A stretch of DNA of 64,000 nt from Hymenobacter terricola (GTDB lineage Bacteria > Bacteroidota > Bacteroidia > Cytophagales > Hymenobacteraceae): positions 119,824-183,823 of the forward strand of contig NZ_JAGEMO020000026.1 in assembly GCF_017921975.2 (NCBI RefSeq), written 5' to 3'. Positions 45,061-54,766 of this stretch are shown piece after piece (position 1 is the stretch's first letter; every line of letters starts with the position of its first letter). Below the pieces are notes generated by a model. It worked only from the letters and a program-made list of their open reading frames with translations, did not search any database and was not told the DNA's origin. The translations under genes and the position numbers were made by a program.

Positions 45061-45106
45061 AGCACCATGGTAGAAGCAAACGGCCGAGGCCTCTACTACC
45101 CCGCTC
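45061..45106 (+). promoter_or_regulatory. Conserved leader hairpin before fecR
   Basis: GGTAG (45069-45073) can pair with CTACC (45096-45100) just before the fecR ATG at 45107. The same motif arrangement occurs at 42429-42455 next to the vestigial fecR copy, where GGTAGA pairs with TCTACC. This suggests a conserved translation or transcription control element. Confidence 0.45.
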
Positions 45107-46168
45107 ATGGATTTTACCCAGTACTCGGTTGATGATTTTGTTGTTGACGAATCGTTTCAGGCCTTCGTGGCGCTGGCTGATTCCGAAGCAGGCCGTTTCT
45201 GGCAGGCGTGGCTGAGCGAGCACCCCGAGAAAAAAGCGGAAGCTGACCAGGCCTTCGTACTGGTCCAGGGGCTGCGCCAGGCCCGTCCCTACCCCCTGGC
45301 CGACTACCTGCTCCCCCAGGAACTGCAGCGCCTGCGCCTGGCCCTGAATATCCCCGCAGCCCGGCCCCAATTGCGCGTGCAAAGGCGTCTGCGGGTACTC
45401 ACGGGGACCTTGGCGGTGCTCCTGTTGCTGGTGGGGTTGGGCTGGTGGCAATTGCATCGTCCCGCCGCGCCAGCCGGGAAAGCCGCACGGTTTGCTACCC
45501 GCCACGGCCAGCAGCGCCGGCTCACGCTCCCCGATGGTTCGGTGGTGGTGCTAAACGGTAACTCCACCCTCACGACCGCCGCGCAATGGACCCCTGCCTC
45601 GCCCCGCGAGGTGTGGCTGACGGGCGAAGGCTACTTCCAGGTGACGCACCTGGCGCCGCCGGCGGTCATGGATATTGCCGGCGCGCCGGCCAATGTGAAG
45701 TTCGTGGTGCACGCCGGGGGGCTGAACGTAGCCGTGCTGGGCACCGAGTTCAACGTGAACAGCCGGCCGGGCAGTACCAAAGTAGTGCTCAGCTCGGGCA
45801 AGGTGGCAGTGGAGCGCCAGGCCCTGCTCACCCGCGAGAACCTACTGATGCAGCCCGGCGACCTGGTGGAAACTTCGGCGGTGCAGCCTGGGCTGACGCG
45901 CCGGCACGTGCGGCCGGCCCTGTATTCAGACTGGACGCAGGGCCGGCTGAAATTCGACCAAACCCCCATGCGGGACGTCGTGCAGCTGCTGCGCGATTCG
46001 TATGGCCTGCAAGTGGAAGTAACGGACCCGGCTATTATGCGTCAGACGGTGGTAGGCCAGGTGCCCACTACTACCCCCGACGTGTTACTGGACGCACTAG
46101 CTAAATCATTAGAAATAAAGATTGTACGCAACGGGAGTCACGTACGATTTTTGCCCGCCAGCCGCTAG
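45107..46168 (+). CDS. FecR-family anti-sigma regulator
   Basis: A 353-residue inner-membrane protein. A cytoplasmic N-terminal part (DFTQYSVDDFVVDESF) binds the sigma factor. A single membrane helix is at about residues 97-115 (LTGTLAVLLLLVGLGWW). The periplasmic FecR domain has RHGQQRRLTLPDGSVVVLNG, SPREVWLTGEGYFQV and VLGTEFNVN. The C-terminal DUF4974-type domain (TQGRLKFDQTPMRDVVQLLR to NGSHVRFLP) contacts the STN domain of the outer-membrane receptor. It lies 117 bases after the sigma gene and 54 bases before susC, an intact signalling unit. Confidence 0.92.
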   Translation: MDFTQYSVDDFVVDESFQAFVALADSEAGRFWQAWLSEHPEKKAEADQAFVLVQGLRQARPYPLADYLLPQELQRLRLALNIPAARPQLRVQRRLRVLTGTLAVLLLLVGLGWWQLHRPAAPAGKAARFATRHGQQRRLTLPDGSVVVLNGNSTLTTAAQWTPASPREVWLTGEGYFQVTHLAPPAVMDIAGAPANVKFVVHAGGLNVAVLGTEFNVNSRPGSTKVVLSSGKVAVERQALLTRENLLMQPGDLVETSAVQPGLTRRHVRPALYSDWTQGRLKFDQTPMRDVVQLLRDSYGLQVEVTDPAIMRQTVVGQVPTTTPDVLLDALAKSLEIKIVRNGSHVRFLPASR

Positions 46169-46222
46169 CGCGGTTTAGTACTTGCTCTGTCTCATTCTCA
46201 TTATCCCACCCATTGCTTACTC

Positions 46223-49200
46223 ATGGCAAATTTTACTCGCTACGCCTGCTTAGCGCTTGTGCTGGGCAGCCTGCCCGTTGGGGCCAGCCGGGCCCAAGGA
46301 ACCCTGGCCCTGGTCACCCAGACCTCGCCTGCGGAACAGGGCCGATTCCGCACCATGCCCCAGCAGCAGCCATTGTCCGGCGTGCTAAAGGAACTGGAAA
46401 CCCGCTACAAAGTCACGTTCTTCTATCGGGGCGAGGTGATGAGTGGCAAGTACCTGGACCCGGCGCATCCCGCGTTTAAATCGCTGCCGGCGGCCCTGCG
46501 CTACCTTTCGGAGCACAACGGCCTGCGGTTTGAGCTGCTGAAAGATGGCCTGTACGTCATTGTGCCGCAGAATGCCCCCATTCCGGCCACGGGCCCAGGA
46601 GAAACTTCGACGTTGCCCATTCCGCAATCGATTCCGGCGCTCTCTTCCTCGTCGGTCCCCACGCCCACTATCCCGACCACCCTGGCCGAAGTGCCCGTAT
46701 CGGGCCGCGTAACCCAGGCCAACGGCGAGGGCCTGCCCGGCGTGACGGTACTGGTGAAAGGCACTTCCAACGGCACTGCTACCAGCGTGGACGGGCGCTA
46801 CACCCTGAATGTGCCCGAAAACGCCACGCTGGTGTTTAGCTCGGTGGGCTTTGTGAGCCTAGAGAAAACCGTGACTGGTCCCACGCTCGACGTGGTGCTG
46901 GCCACCGACACCAAATCCCTGGACGAGGTAGTGGTGGTGGGCTACGGCACCCAGAAACGCCAGGACGTGACCGGCTCGGTCACGTCGGTGCCGCAGGACC
47001 GGCTGGAACGCATCCCCGTGGCCAACGTCGCGGCGGCTATTCAGGGGGCCGTGGCGGGGGTTACGGTCACGTCGGGCTCCAGCGTGCCGGGCTCGCAGCC
47101 CAGTATCCGCATTCGCGGGGTGCGCTCCATTACGGCCAATGCCGACCCGTACATCATTCTGGATGGGGTGCCGCTGTTTCCGGGCAACCTGAATGACATC
47201 ACGCCCACCGACATCGCCTCGATTGAGATTCTCAAGGATGCCTCGGCCACGGCCATTTACGGCACCCGGGGCTCGAACGGCGTAATTCTGGTGACCACCA
47301 AGCGCGGCAAAACCGGCAAGCCGCAGGTGCGCTACGCCGGCTACGGCGGCCCCGAGTACATGGTGAACACCCTCAAGCCCATGAGCGGCGAGGAGTACCT
47401 GGCCAAGTACAAGGCCTACACCGTGCAGGCCAAAATCACCCCCCAGCCCACTCCCTACTCCTCCGAGCTGCCCAACTTCAACGCCGGGACCACCACCGAC
47501 TGGATAAAGGAAGTGTCGCAGCAGGGCTACATCCAGGACCACAACGTGTCGGTGTCGGGCGGTACGCCCGACGTGAAGTACTACGTCTCGGGTGATTATT
47601 TCAAGCAGCAGGGCACCGTGAAAGGCTTTCAGTTTCAGCGGGTGAGCTTCCGCTCGAATATCGATGCCAATGTGACGCCGTGGCTGCGCGTGGGCACTTC
47701 TGCCTTCTATGCCAACTCCAACGACGACGGCGGGCGCGCCAGCCTCTCGCTGGCTCTGGCCTCCAGCCCCTACGGGCAGGTGTACAACCCCGACGGCACC
47801 TACAATATCTTCCCCGAATTCCCGGAGCGCAACTTCTCGAGCCCGCTCATCGACCTGACCCAGAAGCGCGTGAACCGCAACAACCAGCTGGTGGGCACGG
47901 GCTACCTCGAGGTCAAGCCTACGTTCGTGGATGGGCTAACCTACCGCCTCAATGGGAACTACTCGAACCGCCCATACTACTCGGCCAACTACCGGGGCCG
48001 GCAGGACAACAACAATAACGGCGCGGCCACCATCACCAACGACCTGCGCCGGAACTACACGCTCGAAAACATCCTGACCTATAACAAGGACTTCGGCAAG
48101 CACCATTTCGACCTGACGGCCCTGTACAGCGCGCAGGAAAACACGTTCATCACGACGACCGAGAACGGCAGCGGCTTCATCAACGACGCCACCGGCTACA
48201 ACAACATCGGGGCGGGCAGCATCCCGTCCACCATCAGCTCTTACGACGAGCGCCGGGCCCTGGTCTCGCAGATGGGGCGCCTGAACTACTCGTACGACGG
48301 GCGCTACCTGCTCACGCTCACGGCCCGGCGCGACGGCTCGACGGTGTTTGGCGCGGGCACGGACAAGTACGCTACCTTCCCGTCGGCGGCTCTGGCCTGG
48401 AACGTTACCAACGAGGCTTTTCTGAAGGACAATCCGGTGCTCAGCCTGCTCAAGCTGCGCCTGTCCTACGGCCTGACCGGCAACGAGGGCATCAACCCGT
48501 ACCAGACCATCACGGGCCAGAGCCAGCTCAACTACGTGTCGGGCGGCATCAGCACCGTGGGCCTGCGGGCCGGCAACCTGGGCAACGTCAACCTGAAGTG
48601 GGAAAGCACCCGCAGCGGCAACGTGGCCCTGGACTTTGGCTTCCTCAAAAACCGCATCAGCGGTACCGTGGAATACTACGATGCCACTACCAAGGACCTG
48701 TTGCTGCAAAGAAACCTTCCTACCATCACGGGCTACGTCAACATCCTCGACAACATTGGCTCGGTGCAGAACCGCGGCATTGAGGTGACGCTGAACACGG
48801 TGAACGTGCAGCACAATGATTTCACCTGGGAAACCAGCTTTAACATCTCGGCGAACCGCAACCGCGTGCTGGAACTGCTCGGCAACGGGGCCGATGACAT
48901 CGGCAGCAAGCGCTTTATCGGCAAGCCGCTGGAAGCCGTCTACGACTACGAGCTGGCGGGCGTGTGGCAGGTGGGCGAAGACGTGGCGGGCACGGACCCG
49001 AGCGCCAAGCCTGGCGACCTGAAGTTCGTGGACCAGAACGGCGACCATAAAATCGACGCCACTGACCGCAAGTACCTGGGCTCGACACTGCCCGACTACA
49101 CGGCGGGCCTCACCAACACGTTCACCTACAAAGGCCTGAGCCTGCGCGTGTTCCTCCAGACGGCCCAGGGCATTCTCAAGAACAACGACCTGCTGAACCG

Positions 49201-49585
49201 GGGCGACTACGCCTGGAAAATTAACCAGCCGGCCAACATCGGCTACTGGACGGCTGAGAATATGAGCAACGACCGGCCCTCGCTGACTTACACGAACTCG
49301 CGCGGCTACGGCTATGCCAGCGACGCCAGCTACACCCGCCTCAAAGACGTGACGCTGAGCTACACCATCCCCACGGCGCTGCTGGACCGCGCCAAGCTGG
49401 GCAGCCTTTCGGTGTACGTGAGCGGCCGCAACCTCTACACCTGGAAGAAGTGGATTGGCTACGACCCCGAGCAGAACTACGCCCAGGGCTTCGGGGCCGG
49501 CAACACCGAAGGCGCCTTCGGAAGCGTCCCCAACTTCCCCAACGTGGCCTCCTACGTGTTCGGCATCAACCTGGGCCTGCGCTAA
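46223..49585 (+). CDS. SusC/RagA-family TonB-dependent receptor with STN domain
   Basis: A 1120-residue outer-membrane transporter with a signal peptide (LGSLPVGASRAQ). The N-terminal STN signalling domain follows (PLSGVLKELETRYKVTFFYR, about residues 50-115), then a carboxypeptidase-like beta domain (GRVTQANGEGLPGVTVLVKG). The plug has DEVVVVGYGTQKRQDVTGSV and IRIRGVRSI, and a 22-strand barrel ends ASYVFGINLGLR. The STN domain marks it as a regulatory transducer that passes substrate arrival to FecR and the sigma factor. It imports a large glycan fragment with SusD; the exact glycan is not told by sequence. Confidence 0.95.
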   Translation: MANFTRYACLALVLGSLPVGASRAQGTLALVTQTSPAEQGRFRTMPQQQPLSGVLKELETRYKVTFFYRGEVMSGKYLDPAHPAFKSLPAALRYLSEHNGLRFELLKDGLYVIVPQNAPIPATGPGETSTLPIPQSIPALSSSSVPTPTIPTTLAEVPVSGRVTQANGEGLPGVTVLVKGTSNGTATSVDGRYTLNVPENATLVFSSVGFVSLEKTVTGPTLDVVLATDTKSLDEVVVVGYGTQKRQDVTGSVTSVPQDRLERIPVANVAAAIQGAVAGVTVTSGSSVPGSQPSIRIRGVRSITANADPYIILDGVPLFPGNLNDITPTDIASIEILKDASATAIYGTRGSNGVILVTTKRGKTGKPQVRYAGYGGPEYMVNTLKPMSGEEYLAKYKAYTVQAKITPQPTPYSSELPNFNAGTTTDWIKEVSQQGYIQDHNVSVSGGTPDVKYYVSGDYFKQQGTVKGFQFQRVSFRSNIDANVTPWLRVGTSAFYANSNDDGGRASLSLALASSPYGQVYNPDGTYNIFPEFPERNFSSPLIDLTQKRVNRNNQLVGTGYLEVKPTFVDGLTYRLNGNYSNRPYYSANYRGRQDNNNNGAATITNDLRRNYTLENILTYNKDFGKHHFDLTALYSAQENTFITTTENGSGFINDATGYNNIGAGSIPSTISSYDERRALVSQMGRLNYSYDGRYLLTLTARRDGSTVFGAGTDKYATFPSAALAWNVTNEAFLKDNPVLSLLKLRLSYGLTGNEGINPYQTITGQSQLNYVSGGISTVGLRAGNLGNVNLKWESTRSGNVALDFGFLKNRISGTVEYYDATTKDLLLQRNLPTITGYVNILDNIGSVQNRGIEVTLNTVNVQHNDFTWETSFNISANRNRVLELLGNGADDIGSKRFIGKPLEAVYDYELAGVWQVGEDVAGTDPSAKPGDLKFVDQNGDHKIDATDRKYLGSTLPDYTAGLTNTFTYKGLSLRVFLQTAQGILKNNDLLNRGDYAWKINQPANIGYWTAENMSNDRPSLTYTNSRGYGYASDASYTRLKDVTLSYTIPTALLDRAKLGSLSVYVSGRNLYTWKKWIGYDPEQNYAQGFGAGNTEGAFGSVPNFPNVASYVFGINLGLR

Positions 49586-49612
49586 CTCCCACCATCTTCT
49601 CTCAGAATTCCC

Positions 49613-51217
49613 ATGAAACGAATCCTACTCAGCGTCGCGGCCCTGCTGGGCCTGACCCAGGTGCTCTTCTCCTGCAAAAAAGACTTCCTCGACGAAAATC
49701 CGCAGTCGCTCTACACGCCCCAAACCACGCTGGTCGACTCGCTGGGCATTGAGGCGGGCATGGCCGGGCTCATGTCGATAATGCGGGACATGTACACCAC
49801 CACCGAGCCGCAGGCCCTGCTGGCCGTGATGCAGGTCGGGACGGACGTGGCCAGCATTGCCGGCCCGCCGCAGGGCGCCGAAGTGCCCTACTACAACTAC
49901 GAGAAGCTGCAGTCGCAGGACGCGGGCGCTGCCTTTTACTGGACGGCCTGCTACCGCATCATCAACAACGCCAACATCCTCATCCAGGCCGCGGCCAACG
50001 CCCCGGCCACGGTGCGCCAGGGCTACAAAAACCGCATCGGCGCCGAAGCCCGCTTCTACCGCGCCTACGCCTACAACTTCCTGACGACGCTCTACGGGGC
50101 CGTGCCCCTGGTGCAGGAACCGGTGACCACGCCGCGCACCGATTTCACGCGCACCCCGGTAGCCGACCTGAATACCTTTATCGTCAACGACCTGACCACG
50201 GCCATCCCCAACCTGTTTTTGGCCAGCAAAGCCGCCTCGGGCCGCATCACGCAGGGCGCGGCCCGGCAGCTGCTGGCCGAAGTGTACCTGCGCACCAACC
50301 AGGACAACCTGGCCGAGCAGCAGTGCCAGGCCATTCTGGGCAGCAGCCAGTACAACCTGATTCGGGCCCGCTACGGCGTGAAAGCCACTTCGCCCGGCGA
50401 CTACTATTCGGATATGTTCGTGGTGGGCAACCAGCGCCGTAACCAGGGCAACACCGAAATCATCTGGGGCATTGAGCAGCAGCTGAACGTGCCCGGCGGC
50501 GTGCATATCGAGCCCGCCACTTACCAGGGCGGCCAGCAGCGCCGCGTGTGGATACCGGGCTACTACGCCATCAACGGCATGCTCATCGCCGACTCGCTCG
50601 GGGGCCGGGGCATTGGCCGCATTCGCCTGAGCCAGTGGGTGGACTACCGCCTGTACCCCCCCGGCGACATGCGCAACTCCAGGTACAACCTGCGGCGGCG
50701 CTTCTACTACAACGACCCCACCAAGCCCACGCTCTTCGGCCGGCGCGTCATCGTCACCGGCTCGGACACGGCCTACCGCATCACGCCCTACATCACGAAG
50801 TGGAACCAGTACAACCCGCTCGATGAGTTCGGCCTCCCTACCGTCAAAGACCTGCCGATGATGCGCCTGGGCGAAACCTACCTGCTGCTGGCCGAAGCCC
50901 AGTTTAAGCAGGGCAACACCGGTGGAGCCGCCGCCAGCATCAACGTGCTGCGCACCCGCGCCCAGGCCCCACCGGTATCGGCAGCCAGCATCGACCTCGA
51001 CTTCATTCTGGACGAGCGGGCCCGCGAGCTCATCGGCGAAGAGCAGCGCCGTGTCACGCTGGTGCGCACCGGCACCCTGGTGTCGCGCACGCTGCGCCTG
51101 AACGGCAACCCCATCTACGTGACGAACCTGACGGCGAAAAACCTGCTGATGCCCATTCCACAGTCGGAAATTGACCGGAACGTGGGCGGCGGATTGACGC
51201 AAAACCCGGGCTACTAA
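49613..51217 (+). CDS. SusD/RagB-family glycan-binding lipoprotein
   Basis: A 534-residue outer-membrane lipoprotein with the lipobox LFSC at about residues 18-21, followed by KKDFLDENPQS. The RagB/SusD fold appears in the TPR-like helices (NRIGAEARFYRAYAYNFLTTLYGAVPLV, about residues 130-170) and the C-terminal segment LRLGETYLLLAEAQFKQGN to FILDERARELIGEEQRR. It caps SusC at the cell surface and hands over oligosaccharides. It starts 27 bases after susC, in one operon, and is followed about 195 bases later by the glycosidase gene at 51414. Confidence 0.95.
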   Translation: MKRILLSVAALLGLTQVLFSCKKDFLDENPQSLYTPQTTLVDSLGIEAGMAGLMSIMRDMYTTTEPQALLAVMQVGTDVASIAGPPQGAEVPYYNYEKLQSQDAGAAFYWTACYRIINNANILIQAAANAPATVRQGYKNRIGAEARFYRAYAYNFLTTLYGAVPLVQEPVTTPRTDFTRTPVADLNTFIVNDLTTAIPNLFLASKAASGRITQGAARQLLAEVYLRTNQDNLAEQQCQAILGSSQYNLIRARYGVKATSPGDYYSDMFVVGNQRRNQGNTEIIWGIEQQLNVPGGVHIEPATYQGGQQRRVWIPGYYAINGMLIADSLGGRGIGRIRLSQWVDYRLYPPGDMRNSRYNLRRRFYYNDPTKPTLFGRRVIVTGSDTAYRITPYITKWNQYNPLDEFGLPTVKDLPMMRLGETYLLLAEAQFKQGNTGGAAASINVLRTRAQAPPVSAASIDLDFILDERARELIGEEQRRVTLVRTGTLVSRTLRLNGNPIYVTNLTAKNLLMPIPQSEIDRNVGGGLTQNPGY

Positions 51218-51413
51218 ACCCAACGCGGCCGGTACGCGATTTCCTGTTGGGCAGGGTTCGCGGCCAGCCGGCTTTTACCAGCTGTTTCCACATTTTAACC
51301 GTGTTGGTGAACTGGCGAAATGGGAAGTTCTACCCATCGCCGCCGGGCCACTGCAATGGTCCAATGGCGTTGTCTTCCCGTTTCTCCTGCCTCATAACAC
51401 CTCTGTTCGCTTC

Positions 51414-53276
51414 ATGAATAAACCCGCCCTGCTGCAACTTTTTGCCATTTTATCACTGATGGCCGGCATCCTCGCCGGCCCCTCAGCGCTGGCCCAAACC
51501 AGCCTGATTCAGAATGCGCCGGCCCGCCGCGTGCTCAGCCTCAACGGCAGCTGGAACTACATCCTCGACCCCTACGAAACCGGTTTTTACGACTACCGCC
51601 GCATGCCCTTCGACCAGTCTCCGTCGGGCAAGGGCGGCTACTACGACAACCAGAAGCCCAGCACGGCGCAGGAGCCCGAGCTGATTGAGTACGATTTCGA
51701 CCACTCAGCGGCGCTACAAGTGCCCGGCGACTGGAACTCGCAGGATGCCAAGCTGCTGTACTACGAGGGCACCATCTGGTTTAAGAAGAATTTCAAGCTG
51801 AAGCCGGCGGCCGGGAAACGGTATTTCCTCTATTTCGGGGCGATAAACTACGAGGCCCACATCTACCTCAATGGCAAGAAGCTGGGCATGCACCAGGGCG
51901 GTTTCACGCCCGTTCAGTTTGAGGTGACGGGCAAGCTGAACCCGAGTGGCGACAACTTCGTGGTGGTGAAGGCCGATAACACCCGCCACCCGGAGGCGGT
52001 ACCGACCATCAACACCGACTGGTGGAACTACGGCGGCATCACCCGCGACGTATTCATTGCCGAAGCACCCGAGACGTTTATTGTCGATTATAAAGTGCAG
52101 CTGGCCAAAAACGACCCCACCAGGCTCACTGGCTACGTGCAGCTTGATGGCGCGGGCAAATCCGGCCAATTGGTCGCGCTGAACATCGCCGAAGCCGGCC
52201 TCAGGCAAAGCCTCAAAACCGATGCTGATGGCCGGGCCACCTTCAGCATCCCGGCCCGGAAGCTCCAGCTGTGGTCGCCGCAGAGTCCCAAGCTCTACGC
52301 CGTGACGCTGACTAACGGCAGCGAAACGGTGCAGGACAAAATCGGCTTCCGCACCATTCAAACCAAGGGCCAGGACATTCTGCTGAACGGCAAGTCCCTC
52401 TTCCTGCGCGGCATTTCCATTCACGACGAGAACCCGCTGATTCCCGGCCGGGCGCGCGGCGAGGGCGACCTGCGCATGCTCCTCACCTGGGCCAAGGAGC
52501 TGGGCTGCAACTATGTGCGCCTGGCCCACTACCCGCACAACGAAATCATGCTCAAGTTGGCCGACGAAATGGGGCTGCTGGTCTGGGCCGAAGTGCCCGT
52601 GTACTGGACCATCGCCTGGCAAAACCCGGCCACCTACCAGAACGCCGAAACCCAGCTCTCCGACCTGATTTCGATGGGAAAAAACCGGGCCAGCATCGTG
52701 GTCTGGTCGGTGGGCAACGAAACCCCGCCCGGCGAGGCGCGCCTGAAATTCATGACCAGCCTGGTGCGCAAAGCCCGCGCCCTGGACGACACCCGCCTCA
52801 TCGCGGCGGCCCTGGAGCTGCACCGCGACGGCTCCCAGGTGACGGTAGACGACGCCCTGGGCGCCGAGCTAGACCTGACCAGCTTCAACGAGTACGCCGG
52901 CTGGTACTGGAGCGACAAGCTTAGCGACGTGCCCAACTACACTTTCGACATCAAATACAACAAGCCGGTGGTCATCAGCGAATTTGGCGGTGATGCCCTG
53001 GCCGGCTACCACGGCGATGCCAACACCCGTTGGAGCGAGGAATACCAGGAGGCGCTATACCAAAATCAACTCCTGATGCTGAGCAAAATAGCCGGCCTGC
53101 GCGGCATGACGCCCTGGATTCTGGCTGATTTCCGCGCCACCCGCCGCCAGCACCCGGTGTACCAGAACGGCTTCAACCGCAAGGGCCTGATTTCGAGTAC
53201 CGGGGTAAAGAAGAAAGCGTTCTACGTATTGCAGGACTACTACCACCGGATGGCCCAGAAATACGACGGCAAATAA
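51414..53276 (+). CDS. GH2 beta-glucuronidase-like glycosidase
   Basis: A 620-residue secreted protein with a signal peptide (ILAGPSALAQ). The GH2 layout is complete: sugar-binding domain (LNGSWNYILDPYETGFYDYR), immunoglobulin-like domain and TIM barrel with acid/base Glu436 in SVGNETPPGEARL and nucleophile Glu523 in VVISEFGGDA. The general pattern (LLTWAKELGCNYVRLAHYPHN, NEYAGWYW) is close to beta-glucuronidases. With the SDR downstream, which fits D-fructuronate or D-mannonate metabolism, release of glucuronic acid is plausible. It follows susD in the same direction and is likely co-regulated. Confidence 0.85.
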   Translation: MNKPALLQLFAILSLMAGILAGPSALAQTSLIQNAPARRVLSLNGSWNYILDPYETGFYDYRRMPFDQSPSGKGGYYDNQKPSTAQEPELIEYDFDHSAALQVPGDWNSQDAKLLYYEGTIWFKKNFKLKPAAGKRYFLYFGAINYEAHIYLNGKKLGMHQGGFTPVQFEVTGKLNPSGDNFVVVKADNTRHPEAVPTINTDWWNYGGITRDVFIAEAPETFIVDYKVQLAKNDPTRLTGYVQLDGAGKSGQLVALNIAEAGLRQSLKTDADGRATFSIPARKLQLWSPQSPKLYAVTLTNGSETVQDKIGFRTIQTKGQDILLNGKSLFLRGISIHDENPLIPGRARGEGDLRMLLTWAKELGCNYVRLAHYPHNEIMLKLADEMGLLVWAEVPVYWTIAWQNPATYQNAETQLSDLISMGKNRASIVVWSVGNETPPGEARLKFMTSLVRKARALDDTRLIAAALELHRDGSQVTVDDALGAELDLTSFNEYAGWYWSDKLSDVPNYTFDIKYNKPVVISEFGGDALAGYHGDANTRWSEEYQEALYQNQLLMLSKIAGLRGMTPWILADFRATRRQHPVYQNGFNRKGLISSTGVKKKAFYVLQDYYHRMAQKYDGK

Positions 53277-53547
53277 GCTCCTTTTTCAGAGCCGCTCCAC
53301 CGGCTCCACTATGCTTACCTGGCGGCTGCCGGCCGCAATATTCTAAATATACTATCGGATGTCGCAAAGCAGTTCCGCTAACCAACCCAGCGCCTCACGA
53401 AAATGGTGGGAACGTAGACCTGAGGCCTTGGTTGGAGCAGCTGTGGCCGGTAGCCGCCAGCAAGCATAAACGCATTACCCAAACCACCCTACACATTGCC
53501 ATTCAGTTGTTTACTGATTTTACGGCAGTCGCTATCTTTTTGCATTC

Positions 53548-54369
53548 ATGCCTTCCCTCAATCAATTCTCGTTAGCCGATAAGGTAGTGATTATCACCGG
53601 CGCTACCGGCGTGCTGGGCGCGTCCATGTCGCTGGCCGTGGCCGAAGCCGGGGCCAAAGTGGCCATCCTGGGCCGCAACGCCGAGCGGGCCGAAGCCCGG
53701 GCCGCCGCCATTCGCGCCGCCGGTGGCGAGTGCCTGGTCCTCCTCGGCGACGTGCTCGATACGGGCCAGATGAACGCCGCCCGCGACAAAATCATGAGCG
53801 CCTGGGGCCGCATCGACGGCCTGGTGAATGCCGCCGGCGGCAACCTGCCCGGCGCCACCGTCGGCCCCGGCCAGAACCTGTTCGATGTGGGCATTGAGGA
53901 CACCCGGCGGGCCGTGGATTTGAACCTGTTCGGCACCGTGATTCCGACCACGGTTTTTGGGCGCGTGATGGCCGACCAGGGCACCGGCTCCATCGTCAAT
54001 ATCTCCTCACTCACCGCCCAGCGGCCTCTCACGCGGGTGATGGGCTACACGCTGGCCAAAACCGCCATCGAAGGCTACACCCGCTGGATGGCCACCGAGC
54101 TGGGCCTGCGCTACGGCGGCGGCATCCGCATGAACGCCCTCGCGCCCGGCGTGTTCCTCACCGAGCAAAACCGCGACCTGCTCGTCGCCGCCGACGGCTC
54201 GCCCACCGAGCGCGCCCGCAAGTTCATAGCCCACACGCCCTTCCAACGCTTCGGCGAGCCGGAGGAGCTGACCGGGACGCTGATTTACCTGCTCAGCAAC
54301 GCCTCCCGCTTCGTGAACGGCGAAACCGTACTGGTTGACGGCGGCTTCAACGCTTTTAGCGGGGTGTAA
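53548..54369 (+). CDS. SDR-family oxidoreductase, likely D-mannonate/fructuronate reductase
   Basis: A 273-residue cytoplasmic enzyme with the short-chain dehydrogenase fold. The NAD(P) motif is TGATGVLG (residues 17-24), with NAAGG near 94-98, Ser153/154 in ISSLTA, and Tyr167 and Lys171 in GYTLAKTA. The C-terminal IRMNALAPGVFLTEQNRDLL and NGETVLVDGGF are also typical. The opening FSLADKVVIITGATG and the long loop fit the UxuB-type SDRs of uronate loci. The neighbouring beta-glucuronidase-like gene supports reduction of fructuronate to mannonate. The specific substrate is inferred. Confidence 0.75.
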   Translation: MPSLNQFSLADKVVIITGATGVLGASMSLAVAEAGAKVAILGRNAERAEARAAAIRAAGGECLVLLGDVLDTGQMNAARDKIMSAWGRIDGLVNAAGGNLPGATVGPGQNLFDVGIEDTRRAVDLNLFGTVIPTTVFGRVMADQGTGSIVNISSLTAQRPLTRVMGYTLAKTAIEGYTRWMATELGLRYGGGIRMNALAPGVFLTEQNRDLLVAADGSPTERARKFIAHTPFQRFGEPEELTGTLIYLLSNASRFVNGETVLVDGGFNAFSGV

Positions 54370-54444
54370 CAGACTGCGGAAAACCAGCCCCTGCCGACCT
54401 GAGGAGCATGGCCAAGCTGCCCTACTGGCCGGCACCCCGCCGTA

Positions 54445-54690
54445 ATGGAATGGCCGTCCAGCGCCGCACAAATCGGTGCGGAGCTTAATTACCAGCCGAA
54501 CGACCACGCCAGCAGCTTGCGCCGCCATGTGAGCAAGACCACCAAGGCAGTGATTCCGAAGGTAACCAACCACTTCTTCGCGCTCGCCATCAACGGCATT
54601 GAGGAAGTGGCCCGCCATAGCGGCTTCCACGTCTTGCTATACCTTACGCACGACGATTATGTGCGGGCGCTGGCTTTGTTTAAAATGTCC
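54445..54690 (+). pseudogene. Remnant of a LacI-family regulator
   Basis: A fragment of about 80 residues matches the start of LacI proteins after the DNA-binding helix: AELNYQPNDHASSLRRHVSK, then PKVTNHFFALAINGIEEVAR and VLLYLTHDDYVR. The helix-turn-helix part upstream and everything beyond are missing or scrambled. It sits between the SDR and the GH92 gene, so this locus once had another LacI gene. It does not make a regulator. Confidence 0.65.
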
Positions 54691-54766
54691 AGGGTGGGAG
54701 CTGTCTTTCATGACGGAAGAAAAATAAGACCCTATGCTGGCCAGAATTGCCCGACCACCTCCAGTT

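Noticed and set aside
49625..51223. Minus-strand frame of 532 residues
   Set aside because: It mirrors the susD gene, which has a lipobox and SusD motifs; the antisense product is low in complexity.
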